Assembly (NCBI GenBank): GCA_944377745.1
Contig: CALWFV010000026.1
Coordinates: forward strand, 1 to 45,681
DNA length: 45,681 nt
Direction of reading: 5' to 3'
Source: an uncultured Mediterraneibacter sp.
GTDB lineage: Bacteria; Bacillota; Clostridia; Lachnospirales; Lachnospiraceae
Each line of letters begins with the position of its first letter. The stretch's first letter is position 1. The notes beneath the pieces were generated by a model. That model had not been told where the DNA came from and searched no databases. It saw nothing but the letters and a program-made list of their open reading frames with translations. Shown here piece by piece: positions 16,167-23,885 of this stretch. The translations under genes were made by a program, and so were the position numbers.

Positions 16167-18326
16167 TTACTCTGCCCTGCCCCAGAATGTATATCTTCCC
16201 GGATCAAGCTCTGTTTCCTTTCCATCGATGACAACGGTCACCGGCATATCTGCCCATATCTCATATCGGACGGTATCTTTCTCACAGCTCCAGTAAGACC
16301 GGATCTTTCCGTGCCTTGTATCAATTTCTGCGTCCATCCAGTCCATCCTTTTGTCAGGATGCGGACATATGACTGCCTTTTCGAATCCGGGCAGCGCCGG
16401 CATGATCCCGGCGGCTTTCTCGTACAGCCAGTCCGCTACGGAGCCATACGCATAATGATTGAAAGAATTCATATCCGTGCTCCAGAACTCCCCGTTTTCC
16501 ATAATTCCGTCCCAGTGTTCCCAGATTGTTGTCGCACCTTTATCCACAGAGTAAAGCCATGACGGATACTCCCTGCGCAGGAGAAGAGAATAAGCAAGGT
16601 CCTTATGTCCGTAATCACTGAGCACATGGAGAAGGTACGGAGTTCCCACAAATCCCGTGCGCATCTGTATGCCGTCGCGCCAGATCATATCCGCAAGCGC
16701 ATCCGCCGTCCTGCGTGGATCTTCCGCCAGACCGAAACGGATTGCCAGAATATGCTCTGTCTGCGTATGATATTCCGGATATTCTTTTCGGAAAGTCTCC
16801 ACAATATTTCTGTACAGCCGCTCATAACCGCTGACATCCGCTCCGATCACACGCCCTGCTTTTATAACTAATTCTGTAGAGCAGGCATAAAATGCAGATG
16901 CGATAAAATCTTCCCGGCTGGATCCTTTGTAGCTTCCCGACGGGGCGTCAAGTCCCAGCCAGTCCCCGAAATGCACGCCGCCGGTCCAGAGATACTGTTT
17001 TTTAGTAGCGGAAGTAATGTAGTCCACCCATTTTTTCATACTTTCAAATTGTTCCCGGAGCACTTCTTCATTGCCGTATGTCTCATAGATCTGCCACGGG
17101 CAGATGACAGCAGCATCGCCCCACGCCGCGCTTGGCGCTTCCTCCGGCATATAATCCGGGATCACCTGCCCGACGGATCCGTCCGGTCTCTGATCGGCTT
17201 TCAGGTCTCTGAGCCATTTGCGGAAAAATTTCTCCACATCAAAGTTATAACCTGCCGTTTTAACAAAGACCTGAGCATCGCCGGTCCATCCAAGCCGCTC
17301 ATCTCTCTGCGGACAGTCTGTGGGCACATCAAGGAAATTGCTTTTCTGTCCCCAGAATATATTGGAGATCAGCTGATCGATCTCCGGTCTGCCGCACCGG
17401 ATCCGTCCGCTCTGCCTGATATCAGAATAAACAACGATTGCCCGGAAATTTTCCGGCTTTGCCTCTCCGGGGAATTCCAGCAGCTTAATATACCGGAATC
17501 CGAAAAAGGTAAGAGTCGGATGCCATGTCTGCTTTCCTTCCGAACAGATATATACGGTCTCTGCCTTCGCCGAGCGGTAATTATCCCGGTAGAAATTTCC
17601 ATCTCTGTCAAGGACTTCCCCGTGCTGGAACCGGATTCTGTCGTCTGTATGAGCATTGACGCTGATTTCCACATATCCGGTCACTTCCTGTCCGAAGTCC
17701 ACCACTGTCTCACCGGCAGGCGTTGTAAATACCGCTTTCGCCATAACGGTCTCTTTCTCCCGGATCTCCTCGCCTTCCTGCGGAATCAGTCGATCCGTCG
17801 GGCTCTCTGCGGTGCAGACCGGCTTCCATATCTCCGGCTGTACCGTGGCATCGCAGATTTCACCGTCATAGATTTCGCTGAAGCGTATGGGGCTCTCTGC
17901 CCACTGCCATGAACCATCCGTGGCATATATTTCTTTTTCTCCATTGTCATATGTGATATGGAGTTCGGCAAATGCCGCCGTTTTTCTGTTTTTTCTCCGT
18001 AGCTTATCGGCTGACTCATTCCAGCCGGGCATGGGCGATGCGTACCACCCTTTGCCTACTGTGATCTCCAGCTTATTTTCTTCACCCAGCATATCTGTCA
18101 CATCATACTGCTGATACTGGAGCCTGTGGTCATATGCGGTCCACCCCGGCGCCAGCACATATTTTCCCACGCGGCGCCCGTTCAGGGCCGCTGCATATAC
18201 GCCAAGAGCCGTAATATATAACTCTGCACTTTTTATCTTTCCTGAAGTCTGTATTTCCTTTCGGAATACCGGGCATACATCGCCAATCCCCTCCGAAGGG
18301 CGTATCCATTGTGCCTGAAACTGCAT
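16167..18326 (-). CDS. Alpha-L-rhamnosidase, GH78
   Basis: 719 residues with AGGAGG before the ATG at 18326. The N-terminal beta domain carries ELYITALGVYAAALNGRRVG and APGWTAYDHRLQYQQYDVT. The (alpha/alpha)6 barrel opens with LDVPTDCPQRDERLGWTGD (residues 332-350), which holds the catalytic Asp342 and general acid Glu343. GVHFGDWLGLD and TTIWEHWDG are the other conserved active-site stretches, followed by a C-terminal beta sandwich. No signal peptide. It is shorter than many GH78 enzymes (850-1000) because an N-terminal extra domain is absent. The enzyme removes alpha-L-rhamnose from plant glycosides or pectin fragments. It sits 30 bases after the DUF5605 gene and 13 bases before GH43, so it is part of one operon. 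Confidence 0.93.
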   Translation of the reverse strand: MQFQAQWIRPSEGIGDVCPVFRKEIQTSGKIKSAELYITALGVYAAALNGRRVGKYVLAPGWTAYDHRLQYQQYDVTDMLGEENKLEITVGKGWYASPMPGWNESADKLRRKNRKTAAFAELHITYDNGEKEIYATDGSWQWAESPIRFSEIYDGEICDATVQPEIWKPVCTAESPTDRLIPQEGEEIREKETVMAKAVFTTPAGETVVDFGQEVTGYVEISVNAHTDDRIRFQHGEVLDRDGNFYRDNYRSAKAETVYICSEGKQTWHPTLTFFGFRYIKLLEFPGEAKPENFRAIVVYSDIRQSGRIRCGRPEIDQLISNIFWGQKSNFLDVPTDCPQRDERLGWTGDAQVFVKTAGYNFDVEKFFRKWLRDLKADQRPDGSVGQVIPDYMPEEAPSAAWGDAAVICPWQIYETYGNEEVLREQFESMKKWVDYITSATKKQYLWTGGVHFGDWLGLDAPSGSYKGSSREDFIASAFYACSTELVIKAGRVIGADVSGYERLYRNIVETFRKEYPEYHTQTEHILAIRFGLAEDPRRTADALADMIWRDGIQMRTGFVGTPYLLHVLSDYGHKDLAYSLLLRREYPSWLYSVDKGATTIWEHWDGIMENGEFWSTDMNSFNHYAYGSVADWLYEKAAGIMPALPGFEKAVICPHPDKRMDWMDAEIDTRHGKIRSYWSCEKDTVRYEIWADMPVTVVIDGKETELDPGRYTFWGRAE

Positions 18327-18356
18327 CCTTCATTCCTCCTGAACTTATATTCATTT

Positions 18357-19883
18357 TCATTCTTTTACTGCCAGAAGCGCCATGCCCTCTTTCGCGGGGA
18401 GTCCGAGGCAGATGTTTCCCCTGACTCCTTCAATTAGAAAGTTTCTTGTCATATTCCATACGTCGATCAGCTCTATCTTCCAGCTGCCGTCATCCGGAAG
18501 CTGCATATGTATCCGGGACGGGCATGCATGTCCCAGATAAAGCAGCCTGAATTGATCGGATTCGATCTGGAGCGGCGTCTGCGCATAAAAACTGTCCTGT
18601 ATATCCTGCGGAAATTTCTCCATCATTTCTTTGAATTTTTTTTCGCTTTCCGCCTCCGCCGGATCAGAGAGATCTGCATTGGGATTTCCAATCCTCCTGC
18701 GGATCGGTTTCCATTCTCCCGGAAGCGACTCCAGAAGTTCTCTGAGGAACGCGATCCGTGGCGCGCTTTCTCCGTAAAGTTTCCCGCCTTTCGCCCACCA
18801 GAGCACCTCGTCCTCCCTGTGGAACGTTTCTCCATGGGTACAGAAACCGCCCCTGCACATGGTCTGCCAGAACCGGTGCACCATCTCAAATCCTGTCAGG
18901 TTTCCCCATTCATATTCAATATCGCCCTCATATCCGCATTCATCGATCATAACCGGAAGCCCGTACTGTTCTTTCCACAGCAGGATCCGGTTGATATCGC
19001 CGGACTGTACAGAGCAGTGTGTCATCCATCGCTTCTTCGGATACAGCTGAAGGAAATTGTGGATCGAGATAAGATGACGATAAGGATCTTCCGCCAGCAG
19101 GATCTCCCCGTACTCATCCCAGTCCTCCAAAGTCTTTGCATGGACCATCTCGTACTCATTGGCAAGACTCCACCATATATTGCTGTGGGCAGAAAGTCTG
19201 GCAATACAGTACCTGAGATATGTACAGGATTCTTCCTGTGTCAGCTGCGCAAATCCCCATCTGTCATAGGGATGGAACAGGATCAGATCAGCTTCAATCC
19301 CGAGTTTTTTAAGATTTATGATCTGCGCATCCAGCATATCCCAGAACACCGGATCCGAATCGTTTACATTCCAGCTTCCGTCTTCCTTTTTCCGGAACGG
19401 ATACACCTCCGGATCGTTGTTATTATAAGGCATGGATTTCGGAAAGATACACATGCGGATCTTGTTAAACGGCGCATTCTCCAGCGTATGAAGCGTCTCC
19501 CCGCGCAGCTCTTCCGGCTGGTGGATCCATGCGTAACATGTCGTGCCGAAGGGCAGGAACCTTACGCCGTCATCATAGACAAATCCCTCTCCTTTTGTCC
19601 TTACCGGTCCGTGCATATTCTCTGCCGGAGCAGTACACAGGAACTCTCCCCCTGAGTTCTGTGTGCCGGCAAGTATCCTGTATTTCCAAAGTCCCTCATG
19701 CATCGGCATGAAACGGACACGATACTCTCCGCCCGAACAGCGGAACGCGGGAACCTTGATCTGCTTCTTTTCTTCTTCTGGCGTTCCGCAGAACTGGAAC
19801 ACCGCCGCGTTTTCTTCTGTCGCTTTTTCCAGTTCGGCATGTCCCAGACTGATCTCAAGCATCTCATATTTTCTGATCTCCAT
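18357..19883 (-). CDS. DUF5060/DUF4038/DUF5605-type glycoside hydrolase (apiosidase-like TIM barrel)
   Basis: 508 residues from the ATG at 19883 (GGAGG nine bases upstream). An N-terminal DUF5060-like beta sandwich (YRVRFMPMHEGLWKY near 54-68) is followed by a TIM barrel with DGVRFLPFGTTCYAW, then WWSLANEYE giving acid/base Glu243, and VMIDECGYEGD giving nucleophile Glu315. A C-terminal DUF5605-like sandwich ends RIHMQLPDDGSWKIELIDVWN. This architecture is related to GH140 apiosidases and neighbouring unclassified clan-A families; the substrate cannot be assigned. The combination with a rhamnosidase is compatible with apiose- or rhamnose-containing side chains. No signal peptide. It overlaps the 61-residue ORF by 20 bases, so translation is probably coupled. 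Confidence 0.75.
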   Translation of the reverse strand: MEIRKYEMLEISLGHAELEKATEENAAVFQFCGTPEEEKKQIKVPAFRCSGGEYRVRFMPMHEGLWKYRILAGTQNSGGEFLCTAPAENMHGPVRTKGEGFVYDDGVRFLPFGTTCYAWIHQPEELRGETLHTLENAPFNKIRMCIFPKSMPYNNNDPEVYPFRKKEDGSWNVNDSDPVFWDMLDAQIINLKKLGIEADLILFHPYDRWGFAQLTQEESCTYLRYCIARLSAHSNIWWSLANEYEMVHAKTLEDWDEYGEILLAEDPYRHLISIHNFLQLYPKKRWMTHCSVQSGDINRILLWKEQYGLPVMIDECGYEGDIEYEWGNLTGFEMVHRFWQTMCRGGFCTHGETFHREDEVLWWAKGGKLYGESAPRIAFLRELLESLPGEWKPIRRRIGNPNADLSDPAEAESEKKFKEMMEKFPQDIQDSFYAQTPLQIESDQFRLLYLGHACPSRIHMQLPDDGSWKIELIDVWNMTRNFLIEGVRGNICLGLPAKEGMALLAVKE

Positions 19884-20049
19884 CAAACATATCCTCCAAA
19901 AATGTAATCATTTCCTGTACACTTTTCCATTGATCCGGATATAGCGCGCCAGTTTTGGTTCGGCAGTCATCAGATGGCGGGTTCCCCTCCTGTTTCCTGT
20001 GGGGCAGCCATACCGCCTTTGCTTTCTGGAAGATATACCTGCCTTCCAT
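19864..20049 (-). CDS. Small ORF coupled between GH3 and the DUF5605 hydrolase (possible remnant)
   Basis: 61 residues starting two bases after the GH3 stop, with GAGGAG inside the end of the GH3 gene. It overlaps the start of the next gene by 20 bases. I do not recognise it as a family. Its start, FQKAKAVWLPHRKQE, resembles the opening of some rhamnosidase/fucosidase-type enzymes (AKAIW-like), and the rest does not continue that match, so it may be a gene reduced by internal deletion. It also serves to carry ribosomes from GH3 into the DUF5605 gene. Confidence 0.4.
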   Translation of the reverse strand: MEGRYIFQKAKAVWLPHRKQEGNPPSDDCRTKTGALYPDQWKSVQEMITFLEDMFDGDQKI

Positions 20050-20050
20050 G

Positions 20051-22456
20051 TTATGCAATCTCCTCTGCTTTCGCGCAAAAAGCTCTGTCACGGCCTTCGA
20101 TCCATCTGTCTTCTGTGATCCGTACATTTCCGGTCAGGCGGATATCTTCCGATGAGCTTCCGATCTGAATCTCTATGTCGCCTTTCTCGATCTTCCATTC
20201 CATATCTTTATCCAGAAACGCTGTCTGGCTCGCCTGCATGTCAAATCCGATCATCTTTTTCTCACCGGCCTTCAGACTGACTCTCTTAAATCCTGCCAAC
20301 TCTTTCACCGGTCTTGCCATACTTGCGCGGACGTCCTGGAAATAAAGCTGCACGACTTCGTCTCCTTCTCTGTCTCCAGTATTTTCTACTGTCACACGGA
20401 TCTTCACGGCCCCGTCCGGCGCAATCTCTTCGGATGAAAGTTCCAGATCCGAGTATACAAATGTTGTATAGGAGAGTCCCTGCCCGAAGAAATATCTGGG
20501 TTCATGAGGCATATTGACATAATCTTTAAAGCCGATGCTCTCGCCCTGATGCCAGTAGGAGCCGAAAGGATGATTGTAATAGATCGGCTCCTGACCAGCG
20601 CTTCTCGCTGTACATACCGGCATCTTTCCACCAGGATTGTATTTGCCTGTCAATACCTGCACAACCGCCTGTGCTCCGGTCTCCGACGGATTCCACGCTT
20701 CCAGTATAGCATCCAGATATGTGTCTGCCGCATCACTTGAAATCGGACGTCCGTCAAAGTGTACGCCGATCATCGGTTTCCCGAGTTCCGCAGCCCGGCG
20801 GATAAATTCTTCCTGACATACCGGAAGATTGATATCCGTACTGTCTACTCCCTCGCCCATTGTCGCCACCGAGCATGATCCGTGCTTACCGCCAAGTGTC
20901 AGAATAACGGCATCCGCCTCTCTCACTGCATCCAGCGCTTCATCGAAATGGGATAAATCATTCCCTGCTGCCGGATATCCGTATGCATAGATTATCTCTG
21001 TCTCTTTCAGTTCTTCCCTCAGCTCTTCCAGAAGGCTTCTGCACTCCGGCTTCTGGATCTTGAGGATCCTGTCAAACTCTTCCGTCTCATCGCTCTGGAT
21101 CTGGGTACCCGGAATAAAAGCCACATCTTTCCCTGCTACCGTTCCTGCTTCCAGTCCCGCAATGGAATTTGCAACAGCATGAACCGCCTCTTCCATACTC
21201 AGATGCGTATATCCGCCAAAGAAACTTCGCGCGTTCTTCGCATGGCATCCGATGACTGCAAGTTTCCGAACTTTTTTGTCCAACGGAAGCACGCCCTCAT
21301 TTTTCAACAGTACCATGGACTCCAGAGCGGACCGCAGAGAGATTTCTCTGTCCTTGCTGTCAAAAAATACTTTCCTGAGTTCGTCTCCTTCCAATGCAAA
21401 AGGATGCTCAAAAAGCCCCATCCGGAACTTGGCCTCCAACACTCTGAGTACTGCACGGTCCAGCACTTCCATATCAGCCTCTCCGGAACGGAATCTTTCC
21501 TTCAGTTCATCGCTGAACGCGATTTTCTGCTGAAGCTCCACATCCATTCCTGCTTCCATGCACATATATCCGGCATCCGTCATAGACTCTCCTATGTGCT
21601 GCACGTTATACACATTGCTGACAGCCCCGTAATCCGCCACACAGACACCGTCAAATCCCATTTCCTCCCGCAGAAGTCTGTTCAGGATTTCTTTCGAAGC
21701 AGATGCCGGCTCTCCGTTGATCAGACAGTAGCATGGCATAATTCCTCTCAGAGAAGCATTATGGATGGCTGCCTGAAACGGCTTGCCGTACACTTCATCC
21801 AGAAGTCTGGCCGGTGTGTCCGAATTTGCTCCATGGATCCCTGCCTGAGAGTTATGAAAGGCGAGGAAGTGCTTTGCAGTTGACTCCGCATGTCTTCCCG
21901 CTGTCTCATAATTCTGAATTCCTCTCGTATATGCCGTTCCCATCGCAGCAGCGAGCGTGGGATCCTCTCCATATGTTTCTCCCTGCCGTCCCATTCTGGA
22001 GTCTCTTGAAATATCCAGTACCGGCGCAAGAACTCGTGTAATCCCGCAGGCAAGTTCCTGACGTCCGACACTTTTTCCGATTTTTTCTTCCAGTTCCGGA
22101 TTCCATGATGCTCCTCTTGCGATCCCTGAAGGATAACTTGTCGAATCCTGAATAAATGGTCCGCAGAGACCCTCCATATGAAAAATGGCAGGAATATGAT
22201 GCTCGCTCTTTTCCATTACCATCTTCTGGATCTTTCTCTGCCACTGTACGGCTTCATCCAGACTTTCAATCTCCCGGACAGCAAGCGTACTCACTTCGCC
22301 GATACCATGCTTTGCCTCTTTCTCGATTATCTCCCAGTTATCATTATACGGGAACAGACAGTTCACCTGTCCCATTTTTTCATCCAGACTCAACTTTTCA
22401 AGCAGATCCTCTGCCCTTTCTCTTGCAGACAGACTCGTATCAAGATATCTTTCCAT
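20051..22456 (-). CDS. Beta-glucosidase/beta-xylosidase-type GH3
   Basis: 801 residues from the ATG at 22456 (GGAGG seven bases upstream). The barrel domain carries RMGRQGETYGEDP (154-166), the KHF motif (195-197) and the nucleophile Asp275 in VCVADYGAVSN. The second domain carries the GEGVDSTDINLP segment with the candidate acid/base Glu. A fibronectin-III-like C-terminal domain (KIRVTVENTGDREGDEVVQLYF) completes the usual three-domain GH3 plan. Unlike the second GH3 it has no helical tail. No signal peptide. It lies 91 bases after the AraC gene and is followed immediately by the 61-residue ORF, so it begins the enzyme part of that operon. The likely role is removal of terminal beta-glucose or xylose from imported glycosides. 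Confidence 0.9.
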   Translation of the reverse strand: MERYLDTSLSARERAEDLLEKLSLDEKMGQVNCLFPYNDNWEIIEKEAKHGIGEVSTLAVREIESLDEAVQWQRKIQKMVMEKSEHHIPAIFHMEGLCGPFIQDSTSYPSGIARGASWNPELEEKIGKSVGRQELACGITRVLAPVLDISRDSRMGRQGETYGEDPTLAAAMGTAYTRGIQNYETAGRHAESTAKHFLAFHNSQAGIHGANSDTPARLLDEVYGKPFQAAIHNASLRGIMPCYCLINGEPASASKEILNRLLREEMGFDGVCVADYGAVSNVYNVQHIGESMTDAGYMCMEAGMDVELQQKIAFSDELKERFRSGEADMEVLDRAVLRVLEAKFRMGLFEHPFALEGDELRKVFFDSKDREISLRSALESMVLLKNEGVLPLDKKVRKLAVIGCHAKNARSFFGGYTHLSMEEAVHAVANSIAGLEAGTVAGKDVAFIPGTQIQSDETEEFDRILKIQKPECRSLLEELREELKETEIIYAYGYPAAGNDLSHFDEALDAVREADAVILTLGGKHGSCSVATMGEGVDSTDINLPVCQEEFIRRAAELGKPMIGVHFDGRPISSDAADTYLDAILEAWNPSETGAQAVVQVLTGKYNPGGKMPVCTARSAGQEPIYYNHPFGSYWHQGESIGFKDYVNMPHEPRYFFGQGLSYTTFVYSDLELSSEEIAPDGAVKIRVTVENTGDREGDEVVQLYFQDVRASMARPVKELAGFKRVSLKAGEKKMIGFDMQASQTAFLDKDMEWKIEKGDIEIQIGSSSEDIRLTGNVRITEDRWIEGRDRAFCAKAEEIA

Positions 22457-22547
22457 AGCAAATCCTCCATTCATTCTGATCGTAACTGTATGATAAGATA
22501 TCTTCTAACGTCTGGATAGATAATTTTTCGTAAAAGGAAAGGAAAAT

Positions 22548-23786
22548 TTAGCTTTTTTCTGTCTCTGCACCTGAATTCATTGCCCGCTCCCTGTACTCTG
22601 CCGGTGTCATCCCTTCCTGTGCCTTAAATACCTTAGTAAAATAATTTCTCGTACTGAACTGAAGGATCTCACTGATTTCCTGAATACTTTTCTCGTTTGT
22701 GATCAGCCATACCTTGGCATAGCTCAGCCGTATTTTCTTAATATAATCCAGAAGTTTGATCCCCATCTCTTTCTGGAACCTCTTTGTGAGGTAATACTCG
22801 GTATATCCGACGCTTCTGGCGATATCCTTCAGCTCGATGGGTTCATTAAAATGTGCCTTAACAAAGTCACAGCACGCCTGTATGGGGCGGGACACTGTGC
22901 TCTCCTGTTTTGCGGCGCAGACTGCCTCCACACATTCATCCATGATCCTGCGCCGCAGTTCCGCAAGATCCGTCACTCTTGTACACTCCTCTATCTCATG
23001 GAGATACCGTTGTTCCATCTCACGGCCGTTTTTATTGGAGAGGCCGCCTTCTACAGCAGCGCGCGTACAGACGGCAGTGAAAATGATCAAAGTATCTTTT
23101 GCTTCCCGAAGCGGTGTGTCCAGTCCCAAACTGTACCTTGACATCTGAACCGTGTCATTCAGAATCTGATGATAGTTCCGGTTTCCCTCCCGGATACACT
23201 GGAGCATGGTCTGCTCCCGGTTTTTTTCACGCTCATAATCGGTAAAACTTTTTTCATGTCCGGAATTCTGTTCTTTTCTCTCTGTATACTGGGTAACGAC
23301 CGCATCCATATCCAGCATGCTGCCTGTGATCGCATAATGGAGCATCCGGATATACTGATCAAGGACAGGCACCGGCAGGATCGGGATATCCTGCATGATC
23401 CGGATGGACTTCTTCCGTATTTCAAGAGAGACACCAAGAGCTTTCAGGCTTTGCTCGAGTCCCTTTTCCGATGCCGCTGACGGAAAAACTGGCCCCATCA
23501 GTACAAGCATCTTATTCATATTTTTTGTAATATCCGCATATTCGCCGACCCACAGCATTCCAAGAGGATCTCCCATTACAAACGGTACTTTCAGCTCCGA
23601 TGCATCCTCGAGGGCAAAGCGGAGACACTCCCCGCTCCTCAGAATGAGTTCGAGCTCTTTCGCATTCTGGCTGGACGTATAGAACAATTTTCCGTCCGGG
23701 CCGAGTCCCCAGACCGGAACTCCGCTTCCCACAAAAAAGTATTCCATCAGGATAGCAACTCTCTGAGCAACATCATCTTTCCACAT
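22548..23786 (-). CDS. AraC-family transcriptional regulator with large sensor domain
   Basis: 412 residues from the ATG at 23786 (AAGGAG; the longer frame to 23831 has no site). The C-terminal ~100 residues contain two helix-turn-helix units: EPIELKDIARSVGYTEYYLTKRFQ and SIQEISEILQFSTRNYFTKVFK, followed by the AraC signature GMTPAEYRERA. The N-terminal ~300 residues are a sensor region similar to those in gut Clostridia beside glycoside operons (GVPVWGLGPDGKLFYTSS). It has no membrane helices, so it should detect a cytoplasmic sugar or glycoside. It sits in the middle of the locus, downstream of a terminator and co-directional with the flanking units, making it the probable activator of all three. 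Confidence 0.88.
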   Translation of the reverse strand: MWKDDVAQRVAILMEYFFVGSGVPVWGLGPDGKLFYTSSQNAKELELILRSGECLRFALEDASELKVPFVMGDPLGMLWVGEYADITKNMNKMLVLMGPVFPSAASEKGLEQSLKALGVSLEIRKKSIRIMQDIPILPVPVLDQYIRMLHYAITGSMLDMDAVVTQYTERKEQNSGHEKSFTDYEREKNREQTMLQCIREGNRNYHQILNDTVQMSRYSLGLDTPLREAKDTLIIFTAVCTRAAVEGGLSNKNGREMEQRYLHEIEECTRVTDLAELRRRIMDECVEAVCAAKQESTVSRPIQACCDFVKAHFNEPIELKDIARSVGYTEYYLTKRFQKEMGIKLLDYIKKIRLSYAKVWLITNEKSIQEISEILQFSTRNYFTKVFKAQEGMTPAEYRERAMNSGAETEKS

Positions 23787-23837
23787 AGTTTTCTCCTTTT
23801 CATCTGTACTTTGCTGCTTCAGGCAGGACATGGCAAA

Positions 23838-23880
23838 AGGCCGTCTATCACCTAATAAAACTAAGTATAGACGGCTTTTT
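23838..23880. terminator. Bidirectional terminator between GH3 (23886-26177) and araC-like gene
   Basis: GGCCGTCTAT, an 18-base loop and ATAGACGGC are bounded by an A-run and a T-run. On the minus strand it ends the symporter-GH3 unit, so the AraC gene needs its own promoter in or just after this hairpin. Confidence 0.8.
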
Positions 23881-23885
23881 ACCGA

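Noticed and set aside
18507-19655. 382-residue plus-strand frame opposite the DUF5605 hydrolase
   Set aside because: It is antisense to a gene with clear catalytic motifs and has no start signal.
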